Assembly (NCBI GenBank): GCA_031262265.1
Contig: JAISIB010000109.1
Location: 1-20,845, forward strand
Direction: 5' to 3'
DNA from: Prevotellaceae bacterium
GTDB taxonomy: Bacteria; Bacteroidota; Bacteroidia; Bacteroidales; Bacteroidaceae
DNA: 20,845 bases
Below are positions 7,291 through 15,121 of the stretch, piece after piece. Below the pieces are notes generated by a model. That model ran no database searches and had not been told where the DNA came from. It worked only from the letters and a program-made list of their open reading frames with translations. The position numbers were made by a program, and so were the translations under genes. Each line of letters begins with the position of its first letter. The first letter of the stretch is position 1.

Positions 7291-9982
7291 TGTTGGATTG
7301 CGTTTGACTGCGCTGCTCCCATTTCAAGTCTTGCAAGATTTGAGCAGTGGCGCGGATCGTGAAATTATAAGTTTTCCAGCGACCAAACGGTGAGAAGGTG
7401 GCAACCATCGTAAAGCAGTGCAAATCACGAGACACGTTGAATGTCGTCTGCGTGATTTCCTTCGCTTTGAAATCATAGCCGGAGTTGAAGTTTACTTTCC
7501 ATTTGTTGGAAATATTGATGTTGCCGGAGAAGTTGAGCGTGTGCGTCAGGCTATACGGATAGCGCATGGTTTTGGTATTGATAGGCTTACTGCGATCTTC
7601 GCGAATCGTAACGCCGTAATTAAAGTTGAACGACCACGGCATCTTAAAGGCTTGATAACCGTCCGCGCCGGCTTGTGCGCGTTCCACGCGTTTGCCGCTC
7701 GGCGTCTCGGTAGGCGGTTCTTCCGATTGTGCATTCGGGTCTGCCGGCGGCGTTTGATTGCCTGCGTCCGGAGCGGGAGCTGTCTCTTTGTCCTTGCCGA
7801 ACCATTTTTTGAACGTATCGTTGTTAAACGTGTAATTGAATGAAGTACTGTAGCCTTGCCAACGTCCGAAGCGGCCATACGACCATTCCGTCCGATTACC
7901 GACAACGACGTTGCCGCTCTTATCAAATTCGTAGGCATACGTCGCAAACGACGAATTCATACTGAGCGTATAGGATTTGCTGAGCTTCATGCGCAACGAA
8001 AGTGAGAGGTCGCTCCACGGACGTTCTTTGGCTGCAAAATTATAGGATATACTAGCACCCAATTCATCGATCAAAGAGCGTTTGACATACTCAATCGAAT
8101 CGTTTTCGCCGCCGCGCATCTTCATTTCGACGTTATTCGACATACTGAAACTCATACTTCCCGATTTTCCGCGACCGGGTACGCCGAACGGCTGCGAAGC
8201 GTATGGCGAGTACTCCGTCGTTCGTACGTCGCCGTTCTCATCTGTGTACGTGATGGTCTCGTAATAACCGTAGCGCGCCGAACCAAAATCGGGCGCGGTA
8301 CTGAAACTAATTTGCGGAGAAAAGACGTGCCGAATCTGAATGTCTTTACTTTTCATAAAGAGCGGCTTGTACATTCCGTAAAGTTTTGTGTTTAGGCTGA
8401 GCGACGCGTTATAATTGTAGATACGATAGAATCCGTACAGCGTATCCGTAGGCACTACTTGTCCCGACGCATTATAGTCTTGCATTATCTTCTTCGTGTA
8501 CCAACGTTCGGTATAGTTGAAAGAAGGAGTTACGTTGATGTAATCAAAAAGAGTAAAGGTCGCGTTGACCGGAACGCTATGCTGCATGCCGTTACGCCAG
8601 TCGCGTATCAGGCTTTTCTGGAATATTTCGTCGTCTTTGCTCGTAATGCTGTTCGTTATGCGACCCGAATAGCTCAACGAGATCTTTTCATACCATTTTT
8701 CTTCGCCTACCCTCTTCTTCTTTTTCAGCGGGTAAATACGACTTAAAGCAATATTTAAATCCGGTAGCGTCATAGCTATCGTCGAATCTTGCATGCGTTG
8801 TGCGATATTGAACGTTCCGGAGAGTGTCAGGTGCTGGTCGGGGAAGCTACGCGAATAGGCTATGTTGGAAGTCTTCGTATTTTGTGCCTGCAACGAGGGG
8901 TTATATATGTTTTGCAGGTTTTTTTGTTCGTAGCTGCTGGTCGCAAAATTGACGGTCGCAGAGAAAGAACTGTTCGGGCTGGCTTTCGCGTCTTGCCGGT
9001 GATTCCAAACGATTTTAAAGTCTTTGGCTTCCGAATAGTCGGGCATATTCTTGTCGCCCAACTTCGTCACCTGATAACTAAACTGCAAGGCGCCGGCATA
9101 TTTATAGCGTTGCACGTAATTAGTTTCTCCTTGCAACGCAAAAGAACCTTTGGTGAAAATATCACCAAGAATCTTTGCGTCCATCCGATCGCTAATCGCA
9201 AAATAATATCCACCGCCCGATAATCCGAACCCGCGCGTCGAATCGTCCATATAACTGGGCATTATGATTCCCGACGAATAGGTGCTGGTGAAAGGAAAGA
9301 AGAAAAACGGAAGAAAAATCGGCGTCGGCACGTCTTCGATAACCAGCTGCGTCGGGCCACCGACTATGTTCTTGCCGGGACGAACCTTCGAACGCGTCAC
9401 TCTCAGGTAGAAATGCGGATGATCGTGGTGGTCGCAAGTCGTATATTTTCCATCCGCCAAATACAATTCGTCTTGCGCGCCTTTCTTGGCATTTTCGCCG
9501 ATCAGATAACCTTCGCCCTGTTGCGTACTGACGTTCGCGATATGCGCCCGTCGGCTCTTAAAGTTATACCGCATCCAATTGGTTTCATACGAATCCGAAC
9601 CATCCTTGAATACAGGTTTGTTCGTCGTCACACCCACCGAGTCGACAAGACCGCGTGCGAACACCGTGCTGCTATCCATGTTCATCGTAATGAGCGGCGC
9701 GTCCAATTCGATTTGTTGATAGTTGATTTTTCCTTCGCCGAACAAGTGTGCGTATCCCCCGCGCTCGAAAGAAATAGAATCCTTAGCGGTAAATTGTACG
9801 GGGGCTTCCAGCGCATCTTTTTTGGAAGTAGCTACGCTGTCCGTTGCCAACGTATCTGCCCGTACGATCGTATCCGTCGGCACTATCTCTATGGGCGGAA
9901 TCGTGTCCTGCCGTGTCTGGGCGCACAAAGATTGCGTCCACATACTCACAGCGAGAATCACGAAGAAAAAGCCTTGTTTCAT
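7277..9982 (-). CDS. lptD: LptD/OstA-like outer membrane LPS-assembly protein
   Basis: Probable outer-membrane beta-barrel that inserts lipopolysaccharide into the outer leaflet. The 901-residue product starts with a Sec signal peptide (hydrophobic 5-17, likely cleavage after Ala21). An OstA/LptA-like beta-jellyroll region follows (about 70-200, with INYQQIELDAP and LYLADGKYTTCD typical of the family). Then comes the LptD segment IFLPFFFFPFTSTYSSG (about 218-234). Alternating aromatic/polar strands, consistent with a barrel, continue to the end. A low-complexity Pro/Glu/Ala/Gln segment (about 730-770) interrupts the barrel, possibly an external loop. The last residues are aromatic, as in many outer-membrane proteins. 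It lies 18 bp downstream of the HD-domain gene on the same strand, so co-transcription is likely. Confidence 0.88.
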   Translation of the reverse strand: MKQGFFFVILAVSMWTQSLCAQTRQDTIPPIEIVPTDTIVRADTLATDSVATSKKDALEAPVQFTAKDSISFERGGYAHLFGEGKINYQQIELDAPLITMNMDSSTVFARGLVDSVGVTTNKPVFKDGSDSYETNWMRYNFKSRRAHIANVSTQQGEGYLIGENAKKGAQDELYLADGKYTTCDHHDHPHFYLRVTRSKVRPGKNIVGGPTQLVIEDVPTPIFLPFFFFPFTSTYSSGIIMPSYMDDSTRGFGLSGGGYYFAISDRMDAKILGDIFTKGSFALQGETNYVQRYKYAGALQFSYQVTKLGDKNMPDYSEAKDFKIVWNHRQDAKASPNSSFSATVNFATSSYEQKNLQNIYNPSLQAQNTKTSNIAYSRSFPDQHLTLSGTFNIAQRMQDSTIAMTLPDLNIALSRIYPLKKKKRVGEEKWYEKISLSYSGRITNSITSKDDEIFQKSLIRDWRNGMQHSVPVNATFTLFDYINVTPSFNYTERWYTKKIMQDYNASGQVVPTDTLYGFYRIYNYNASLSLNTKLYGMYKPLFMKSKDIQIRHVFSPQISFSTAPDFGSARYGYYETITYTDENGDVRTTEYSPYASQPFGVPGRGKSGSMSFSMSNNVEMKMRGGENDSIEYVKRSLIDELGASISYNFAAKERPWSDLSLSLRMKLSKSYTLSMNSSFATYAYEFDKSGNVVVGNRTEWSYGRFGRWQGYSTSFNYTFNNDTFKKWFGKDKETAPAPDAGNQTPPADPNAQSEEPPTETPSGKRVERAQAGADGYQAFKMPWSFNFNYGVTIREDRSKPINTKTMRYPYSLTHTLNFSGNINISNKWKVNFNSGYDFKAKEITQTTFNVSRDLHCFTMVATFSPFGRWKTYNFTIRATAQILQDLKWEQRSQTQSNIAWY

Positions 9983-10000
9983 ATAGTTGCCGTCGGGAGG

Positions 10001-10540
10001 TTATAAGAATAATTCACACCAGCTGTCAAAACGAGCGACGCCCTCTTCGCCATACTTAGCCAACGACTTACGCGCTTTCTCGATGCTTTTCTCTTCACCC
10101 AAGTGAGTTTTAGAGAAAAACTTGTCTGAAAAACAGATAACCTGCTCTTCGAGGCTGACAGGCAACAGATCCCGATGCGGCAAAGGCAACGCTTTTGTTA
10201 CGATCTCAGTCTCCGACAGACCGGCGCCCGTATGACGTTCACAGATTCTAGCCAACAACGGCGACAAGCCTTCTTTGCGCAGCAAATCAGCTCCCAGATA
10301 ACCGTGACAAACGTAGGGGAAAGAACCAAAACATCCGATTTCGGGTGCATTTGTCAAGTAGATACCGACGTCATGTGCCATAGCTCCGTCCCATAGCAAC
10401 GTTTCATCCATCTTCAATTCGGGATGACGGTGCGCTATCCACAAGGCTTTATTGGCCACCGAACGGCTATGTGTCAGCAGGATGCGCTTGGAATCGCTTT
10501 CGGGCAGGTAGTATTTATCAATGACATCTGTTATATTCAT
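10001..10540 (-). CDS. HD-domain phosphohydrolase-like protein
   Basis: Small cytosolic metal-dependent hydrolase of unknown substrate. The frame is open from 10783, but I start it at the ATG at 10540 (179 aa). The upstream part reads as low-quality sequence, runs into the divergent tpx gene, and a promoter-like TATGTTTG lies between. HD-superfamily residues are visible: His24 (LLTHSRSVA), His56-Asp57 (MAHDVG), His79 (CHGY), His103 (ERHTG) and Asp139 (CFSDKF). The size and motif spacing match short stand-alone HD proteins annotated as HDIG-domain or uncharacterised. Close linkage to lptD suggests one transcript, but I see no functional tie. Confidence 0.85.
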   Translation of the reverse strand: MNITDVIDKYYLPESDSKRILLTHSRSVANKALWIAHRHPELKMDETLLWDGAMAHDVGIYLTNAPEIGCFGSFPYVCHGYLGADLLRKEGLSPLLARICERHTGAGLSETEIVTKALPLPHRDLLPVSLEEQVICFSDKFFSKTHLGEEKSIEKARKSLAKYGEEGVARFDSWCELFL

Positions 10541-10571
10541 GCAAACAGGGTCTAACAGGAAAAAATCCGTG

Positions 10572-10579
10572 CAAACATA
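10572..10579 (-). promoter_or_regulatory. Candidate -7 element of the HD-gene/lptD unit
   Basis: TATGTTTG on the minus strand matches TAnnTTTG exactly, 31 bp upstream of the HD-gene ATG. No TTTG is present at the expected -33 spacing. Confidence 0.45.
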
Positions 10580-10650
10580 CGAAAAAGCACTCGATTTTCG
10601 GGAAAACGATGTAGCAAAATGGAAAAAACAAAGAGGAAAGTCCGGAAACG

Positions 10651-10682
10651 TTTGATTATGGAATAAAAACGACGTACTTTTA
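10651..10682 (+). promoter_or_regulatory. Candidate tpx promoter
   Basis: TTTG (10651-10654), a 20-bp spacer, then TACTTTTA (10675-10682; seven of eight against TAnnTTTG when n is free). The tpx ATG follows 32 bp later. The spacing is exactly that of known Bacteroides promoters. Confidence 0.6.
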
Positions 10683-10714
10683 CCGCCTCTCAAACGATTA
10701 TCAAATAAAAAGGT

Positions 10715-11218
10715 ATGAAGAAAACTACATTCCAAGGACAGCCCGTACAATTGGCAGGCACGTTCGTCGAAACAGGCACGCAAGCACCGGATTTTACGCT
10801 GGTGAAAACAGATTTATCCGCTTTCTCGTTGGAAGACGTACGTGGAAGCTACGCCGTACTGAACATCTTCCCGAGCCTTGACACGGCCGTATGCGCCGCA
10901 TCCGTTCGCCACTTCAATCAATCGGCTTCCCAATTGCAAAACACGAAGGTGCTGTGCATCTCGAAAGATTTGCCGTTCGCACACGCCCGTTTCTGCACGA
11001 CGGAAGGACTGAACAACGTGATCGCGCTGTCTGACTTCCGTGCACCGGAATTCGGAATAGATTACGGAGTCTTGATGAAAGACGGCGTTTTGGCCGGCCT
11101 ATTGGCCAGAGCGGTAGTGATTCTTGATCCCAGCGGCAAAGTTATTTATACCGAATTAGTTTCTGAGATTACGCACGAACCCGATTACACCGCCGCTCTG
11201 GCTATCTTAGGAAAATAA
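10715..11218 (+). CDS. tpx: Thiol peroxidase (atypical 2-Cys peroxiredoxin)
   Basis: Reduces hydrogen peroxide and organic hydroperoxides using thioredoxin, protecting this anaerobe-type cell from oxygen. The 167 residues match the Tpx length. The peroxidatic Cys60 is in SLDTAVCAASVR and the resolving Cys94 in FAHARFCTTEG, at the spacing typical of Tpx. A third cysteine, Cys81, lies between them. The N-terminal APDFTLV motif is conserved. It stands alone between a divergent HD gene and a convergent isomerase-like gene, with its own promoter-like sequence upstream. Confidence 0.96.
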   Translation: MKKTTFQGQPVQLAGTFVETGTQAPDFTLVKTDLSAFSLEDVRGSYAVLNIFPSLDTAVCAASVRHFNQSASQLQNTKVLCISKDLPFAHARFCTTEGLNNVIALSDFRAPEFGIDYGVLMKDGVLAGLLARAVVILDPSGKVIYTELVSEITHEPDYTAALAILGK

Positions 11219-11221
11219 GAA

Positions 11222-11253
11222 AGGAAGTTATACCCTTAAACGAGGAAGTTATA
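11222..11253. repeat. Direct repeat between convergent tpx and isomerase-like genes
   Basis: AGGAAGTTATA occurs at 11222-11232 and 11243-11253, a period of 21 bp. The second copy contains the stop codon of the minus-strand gene. Period, AT pattern and position at a gene end resemble the other repeat blocks in this window, though two copies alone are weak evidence. Confidence 0.4.
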
Positions 11254-12262
11254 TCAATATCTGACGCGCAAAATGCACGCAGTTGGCAACTTCTTTCACG
11301 GCGTCCGACCATGGTTTAATTTCGTACTCCAATTCGATGTCGCAATAAATAGGCCATTTCTCCTTTTTAATGAGCAACAGCACATCGGAAAGCGGCATCT
11401 GTCCCTGTCCCCATACCTGATTGGTATTCGGCACTTCGGGTACGTCCGGACCGGTTTTGTCCTTAATATGAATACTGACGATCCTATCGTGATACTTCTC
11501 TATTATTTCATTCGGATGCCTGCCCGTTGAACCGAAATAGTGTCCGGCGTCAAAATTCATCCGTACGGCCGGCGACACCGCCAAGAGTTTGTCGTAATCG
11601 AAGCCGGGTTCGGCAAACTGCATGTGATTGTGGAAAATCGCATACATACCATGTTTTTCGGCAAACGGAGCCAATCGTTTCACGGCGGCCTCTCCGACTT
11701 CTTCGGTCACACCTTTTGCACCCATTGCTTTCGCTACCTTAAAGGCATAGTCGGTTTCTTCGTCGCTCCAACGAGCCGGAGAGAATTTCACGATATGTGC
11801 TTTGATGCCGGCATCGTCTAACAATTTCTTTGCAGCCGCCACTTTCGACATATCTAAGGAGAGACGCCATTTTTTGAGGTCTTCGGGATATTTTGCCACG
11901 GCAGCCTGTTGCTCTTCCGTCAGCTGCGGACGTCCGCCGCCTGCCGAACGCGGGAAACCCATACGCGGATTGGCGGGAGCTCCCATGTAAGCCTCCAAAT
12001 CGCCGCTCATCAGCTCAATGGAAGAGATGCCGCAGGCACGACAATACTTAATAATGTTTTCCAAACCGCCCGGCATGCTACGCCAGCTGTACGTAATCGC
12101 ACCGATCTGCACGCCGCCGAAATCGGACGATGAGACGCGCGAAGAATGAGGGTTTTGTGCATGTAAACCTGCCAACGAATGGTAAGATGACGGGAGAATC
12201 AGACCGGCCGCTAAGGCGGCCGAGGTTCCCAAGAAGCTACGGCGAGAAAGATTGTTGCTCAT
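11249..12262 (-). CDS. Exported sugar phosphate isomerase/epimerase-like TIM-barrel protein
   Basis: Member of the xylose isomerase-like TIM-barrel superfamily (AP endonuclease 2 fold); substrate unknown. Starting at the ATG at 12262 gives 337 residues with a twin-arginine signal (SRRSFLG at 6-12, followed by an Ala/Leu-rich stretch to about 35), so the protein is predicted to be exported folded. Likely metal ligands are Glu83, the HNH at 211-213, Asp238 in NFDAGH, His265 in SIHIKDK and Glu310. A Gly/Pro-rich loop at about 92-112 is an insertion. An upstream extension to 12316 would put extra residues before the Tat motif and overlap the -7 element, so I reject it. Such proteins often act on keto-sugars or polyol derivatives, but nothing in the context shows the substrate. 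Confidence 0.9.
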   Translation of the reverse strand: MSNNLSRRSFLGTSAALAAGLILPSSYHSLAGLHAQNPHSSRVSSSDFGGVQIGAITYSWRSMPGGLENIIKYCRACGISSIELMSGDLEAYMGAPANPRMGFPRSAGGGRPQLTEEQQAAVAKYPEDLKKWRLSLDMSKVAAAKKLLDDAGIKAHIVKFSPARWSDEETDYAFKVAKAMGAKGVTEEVGEAAVKRLAPFAEKHGMYAIFHNHMQFAEPGFDYDKLLAVSPAVRMNFDAGHYFGSTGRHPNEIIEKYHDRIVSIHIKDKTGPDVPEVPNTNQVWGQGQMPLSDVLLLIKKEKWPIYCDIELEYEIKPWSDAVKEVANCVHFARQILI

Positions 12263-12305
12263 AGTATTCAATTCTTTAAAAGTTGATAATAAAAGATTGT
12301 CGAAG

Positions 12306-12313
12306 CAAATGTA
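12306..12313 (-). promoter_or_regulatory. Candidate -7 element of the exported isomerase-like gene
   Basis: TACATTTG on the minus strand matches TAnnTTTG, 43 bp upstream of the ATG and just after the tRNA terminator. No -33 TTTG is seen. Confidence 0.45.
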
Positions 12314-12344
12314 CACAAAATCCGAATTGGTTCGTCGTTACGGG

Positions 12345-12378
12345 CAAAAAAAATCCCGAAAGCAGATACTTTCGGGAT
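12345..12378 (-). terminator. Rho-independent terminator of tRNA-Leu
   Basis: On the minus strand ATCCCGAAAG (12369-12378) pairs perfectly with CTTTCGGGAT (12353-12362) around a 6-nt loop, followed directly by a run of T. It lies 16 bp after the tRNA 3' end. Confidence 0.9.
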
Positions 12379-12394
12379 CAAACGCTCTTCCGCG

Positions 12395-12476
12395 TGCGGC
12401 TGAAGGGACTCGAACCCCCACGCCTTTCGGCACCAGATCCTAAGTCTGGCGCGGCTACCAATTACGCCACAACCGC
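12395..12476 (-). tRNA. tRNA-Leu (anticodon UAG)
   Basis: An 82-nt gene. The acceptor arms are GCGGTTG and CAGCCGC (one G-T pair) with discriminator A. The anticodon stem is CCAGA/TCTGG with loop CTTAGGA, giving anticodon TAG and so reading CUN leucine codons. A class II variable arm (GTGCCGAAAGGCGT region) and a T-loop GTTCGAGTC are present. The CCA end is not encoded. A promoter lies upstream and a strong terminator downstream, so it is an independent transcript. Confidence 0.96.
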
Positions 12477-12501
12477 TCATTAATTCAGTCGAAAAGCGCG
12501 G

Positions 12502-12533
12502 CAAATATAGGTTTTTCTATCCGAAACTCTAAA
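12502..12533 (-). promoter_or_regulatory. Candidate tRNA-Leu promoter
   Basis: On the minus strand TATATTTG (12502-12509) matches TAnnTTTG and TTTA (12530-12533) lies 20 bp upstream. The tRNA 5' end is 25 bp downstream of the -7 box. Confidence 0.6.
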
Positions 12534-12539
12534 AAATCT

Positions 12540-12654
12540 TAACGAATAAAAGATTTTTTTTAGTATTGTTTGGAAGGATTGAGAATTATTCGCAAATTCG
12601 CACGGTGAAAGAAACATTAGATTTTTTCATAGTTAAGGTTTAGGTTAAAAAACT
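12540..12654. other. Non-coding stretch, possible small RNA region
   Basis: No coding frame is supported between the tRNA promoter and the terminator at 12655. The plus strand has a G/A-rich and then T/A-rich sequence that leads straight into that terminator. This would fit a short untranslated RNA of roughly 100 nt on the plus strand, but I see no convincing plus-strand promoter. Confidence 0.3.
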
Positions 12655-12682
12655 AAGGGGAGTCGTGAGACCCCCCTTTTTC
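12645..12682 (-). terminator. Terminator usable in both directions, best fit for purN
   Basis: Arms AAGGGGAGTC (12655-12664) and GACCCCCCTT (12669-12678) enclose GTGA. As RNA, the minus strand pairs throughout (one G-U), while the plus strand has an A-C mismatch at the same place. Both exits are T-rich: five T on the plus side, six T two bases out on the minus side. It probably ends purN, about 160 bp past its stop, and perhaps also a plus-strand RNA. Confidence 0.7.
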
Positions 12683-12781
12683 ATTTCAAACGCACACGCG
12701 GCAAAAAGACACGGACACTCTTCCAAAAAGAAACACCCTGCAAACCTGTTCCGACAACCTCTTATGTGGCTACCATAACCA
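12683..12781. other. Gene-free stretch downstream of purN
   Basis: About 100 bp between the terminator and the repeat block, with no frame, RNA gene or promoter that I can support. It is probably the 3' untranslated region of purN. Confidence 0.4.
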
Positions 12782-12842
12782 AGTATCTTATTAAAATACC
12801 CAAGTAATTTATCAAAATATCAAAGCGGCTCGTTGCAACCGG
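12779..12842. repeat. 22-bp degenerate repeats at the 3' end of purN
   Basis: Three consecutive units of 22 bp abut the purN stop. They begin ACCAAGTATCTTATTAAAA, CCAAGTAATTTATCAAAA and AAAGCGGCTCGTTGCAAC. Their AAGY starts and AT-rich cores match the units near 7261 and 18586, at only moderate identity. Confidence 0.5.
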
Positions 12843-13436
12843 CTACGGCGCAAAAGACAAAGCGTCGCACGAGGCGATCACATCTTCAATAGTTGACGGG
12901 AAATAGCGGTACTCTAAGGCGTGCACACGCTCCGCCACGTCATCAGGCGTATCAGCAGGCGTAACCGGACAACGTTCTTGTCGAATGATGATACCTTCAT
13001 CGTATCGCTCGTTGACGTAGTGAATGGTAATACCGCTTTCGGTCTCATGCGCAGCCACCACCGCCTCGTGCACACGGCTGCCGTACATTCCCTTTCCTCC
13101 GTATTTAGGGAGTAGCGCAGGGTGTATATTTATAATACGGTACGGATAAGTGATCAACAGACATTCGGGAACGCGTAACAAGAAACCGGCTAAGACGATG
13201 AAATCTATCTGATGTTCGCGCAGCGTACGTAGCACAGGTTCGCCACTGAGCCAGTCAGCCTTCGGATGTACGACAGATGGAATACCAAGTTGCTTCGCTC
13301 GCTGTAAGACGAAAGCATCTTGTCGATTGGAGACGATGAGAGAAACGCAAATGATAGGGTGCTCATTGAAATAACGAACAATATTCTCGGCATTAGAACC
13401 GGAGCCGGAAGCAAAAATAGCAATTCTGGTGGTCAT
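12843..13436 (-). CDS. purN: Phosphoribosylglycinamide formyltransferase
   Basis: Transfers a formyl group from 10-formyl-tetrahydrofolate to GAR in de novo purine synthesis. From the ATG at 13436 the protein has 197 residues and begins MTTRIAIFASGSGSN, the phosphate-binding loop. Catalytic residues are Asn103 and His105 (NIHPALLP) and Asp146 (RYDEGII). The fold-typical LAGFLLRVP and KYGGKGMYG segments are present. A start at 13457 would add seven residues before the usual N-terminus and is less likely. It diverges from acpP with 149 bp between start codons, an arrangement I recall from other Bacteroidales. Confidence 0.95.
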   Translation of the reverse strand: MTTRIAIFASGSGSNAENIVRYFNEHPIICVSLIVSNRQDAFVLQRAKQLGIPSVVHPKADWLSGEPVLRTLREHQIDFIVLAGFLLRVPECLLITYPYRIINIHPALLPKYGGKGMYGSRVHEAVVAAHETESGITIHYVNERYDEGIIIRQERCPVTPADTPDDVAERVHALEYRYFPSTIEDVIASCDALSFAP

Positions 13437-13501
13437 ATTTGGGTTAGTTTTGCGCACAAATCATAAAAATGTGCAAGAAATTGAATAAAATCAGGCAAAT
13501 A

Positions 13502-13533
13502 TTTGCGGGGGAAAATAAAAACATATTCCTTTG
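13502..13533 (+). promoter_or_regulatory. Candidate promoter of acpP-fabF-rnc
   Basis: TTTG (13502-13505), a 20-bp spacer and TTCCTTTG (13526-13533; one mismatch to TAnnTTTG). The acpP ATG is 52 bp downstream, giving a leader of about 45 nt. Confidence 0.6.
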
Positions 13534-13585
13534 CAACCGCAAAATTAGAGAAAATAAAGTAATTAACTAACCAAAATTTAGCATT

Positions 13586-13822
13586 ATGTCTGAAATTGAA
13601 TCAAGAGTTAAGAGCATTATCGTCGATAAGTTAGGCGTAGAAGAGTCTGAAGTAAAGAATGAAGCGAGTTTCACCAATGATTTGGGTGCTGACTCTCTGG
13701 ACACGGTAGAATTGATTATGGAATTTGAGAAAGAATTCGGTATGTCTATTCCCGACGATCAGGCAGAAAAGATTACGACCGTTGGCGATGCTATCTCTTA
13801 TATAGAAGCACACGTCAAGTAA
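13586..13822 (+). CDS. acpP: Acyl carrier protein
   Basis: Carries growing fatty-acyl chains as thioesters on a 4'-phosphopantetheine arm. The 78-residue acidic protein has the canonical modification site DLGADSLDTVEL with Ser37 as the attachment residue. Helix-typical sequences (VKSIIVDKLGV and FEKEFGMSIPD) match the family throughout. It lies 12 bp upstream of fabF and is the first gene of a fatty-acid unit that also includes rnc. No Shine-Dalgarno is visible; an A-rich leader precedes the ATG, as is usual here. Confidence 0.98.
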   Translation: MSEIESRVKSIIVDKLGVEESEVKNEASFTNDLGADSLDTVELIMEFEKEFGMSIPDDQAEKITTVGDAISYIEAHVK

Positions 13823-13834
13823 GTATTTCTATCT

Positions 13835-15097
13835 ATGGAGTTAAAAAGAGTGGTAGTAACAGGCCTTGGTGCTGTTACCCCCATTGGGAACAATGTTCCG
13901 GAGTTTTGGAATAATCTCATCCAAGGTGTTAGCGGAGCAGGGCCTATTACTCAATTTGACGCGTCTCTCTTCAAAACAAAATTTGCCTGCGAAGTCAAAG
14001 ATTTCGACGTTACCCAATATGTAGATCGTAAAGAGGCGCGTAAAATGGACCGCTACACGCAGTTTGCCATTGCAGTGGCCAAACAGGCGGTAGAAGACGC
14101 CGGTATTGATACGGAAGACGTTGATCGAGACCGTATCGGAGTTATTTTCGGAGCCGGCATCGGCGGTATCAAAACCTTTCAGGAAGAAGTCGCCAACTAC
14201 ACCCTTCATCAGGATTTAGGTCCTAAATTTAATCCGTTTTTCATTCCTAAAATGATTTCCGACATCGCTGCCGGACAGATTTCTATCTTGTATGGATTTC
14301 ACGGCCCGAATTATGCGACGTGTTCGGCTTGCGCTACATCCACCAACGCCATTATCGATGCGTTCAACCTGATACGTTTGGGTAAAGCGAACGTCATCGT
14401 GACCGGAGGCTCGGAGGCGGCAATCGCCGAAGCCGGCGTCGGAGGATTTAACGCCATGCATGCGTTATCTACGCGCAACGATGAGCCGACGACCGCTTCG
14501 CGTCCTTTCAGTGCCAGCAGAGACGGTTTCGTTATGGGTGAAGGCGGCGGTTGCCTGATTCTCGAAGAATTGGAGCACGCCAAAGCGCGCGGAGCTAAGA
14601 TCTATGCCGAAGTGGCCGGCGGCGGTTTATCCGGTGACGCCTACCACCTAACGGCTTCTCACCCCGAAGGATTGGGTGCTATCTTAGTGATGAAGAATGC
14701 GTTGGAAGACGCCGGCATGCAGCCCGAAGAGGTTGATTACATCAACGTACACGGAACGTCGACGCCCGTAGGCGATACGTCGGAAGAGAAAGCCATTAAG
14801 CAAGTATTTGGTAGTCACGCATACGAATTAAGTATCAGCTCCACAAAATCTATGACGGGACATTTGCTCGGAGCAGCCGGTGCCGTAGAATCCATTGCCG
14901 CGATTCTGGCCGTTACGCACGACCTGGTACCGCCAACTATCAATCATGCGGACGGCGACGACGATGAAGAGATTGACTATAAACTGAACTTCACGTTCAA
15001 CAAAGCCCAAAAGCGCGAAGTGAATGTCGCCTTGTCCAACACGTTTGGTTTCGGCGGACACAACGCTTGCGTGCTCTTCAAGAAATATGCCGAATAG
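13835..15097 (+). CDS. fabF: 3-oxoacyl-[acyl-carrier-protein] synthase II
   Basis: Condensing enzyme that extends acyl-ACP with malonyl-ACP in type II fatty-acid elongation. The 420 residues carry the ketosynthase active site Cys166 (CSACATST), His306 (NVHGTSTPVGD), Lys338 and His343 (STKSMTGHLLGAAG), plus the C-terminal NTFGFGGHNA glycine-rich loop. Length and motif spacing are those of FabF rather than FabH. It follows acpP by 12 bp and precedes rnc by 24 bp, so the substrate carrier and the enzyme are made from one transcript. Confidence 0.97.
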   Translation: MELKRVVVTGLGAVTPIGNNVPEFWNNLIQGVSGAGPITQFDASLFKTKFACEVKDFDVTQYVDRKEARKMDRYTQFAIAVAKQAVEDAGIDTEDVDRDRIGVIFGAGIGGIKTFQEEVANYTLHQDLGPKFNPFFIPKMISDIAAGQISILYGFHGPNYATCSACATSTNAIIDAFNLIRLGKANVIVTGGSEAAIAEAGVGGFNAMHALSTRNDEPTTASRPFSASRDGFVMGEGGGCLILEELEHAKARGAKIYAEVAGGGLSGDAYHLTASHPEGLGAILVMKNALEDAGMQPEEVDYINVHGTSTPVGDTSEEKAIKQVFGSHAYELSISSTKSMTGHLLGAAGAVESIAAILAVTHDLVPPTINHADGDDDEEIDYKLNFTFNKAQKREVNVALSNTFGFGGHNACVLFKKYAE

Positions 15098-15121
15098 GTT
15101 ATCCTAACACCGTATTATACT

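Noticed and set aside
9413..10006. 197-codon plus-strand frame opposite the start of lptD
   Set aside because: It lies antisense to the well-supported LptD signal peptide and jellyroll region and has no recognisable product; it is a shadow frame.
10541..10783. 81-codon N-terminal extension of the HD-domain gene
   Set aside because: It would run into the divergent tpx coding sequence and across a promoter-like box, and it does not read like an HD protein.
12252..12504. Frames on both strands across 12252-12504
   Set aside because: They cover the tRNA-Leu gene and its terminator, which explain this sequence.
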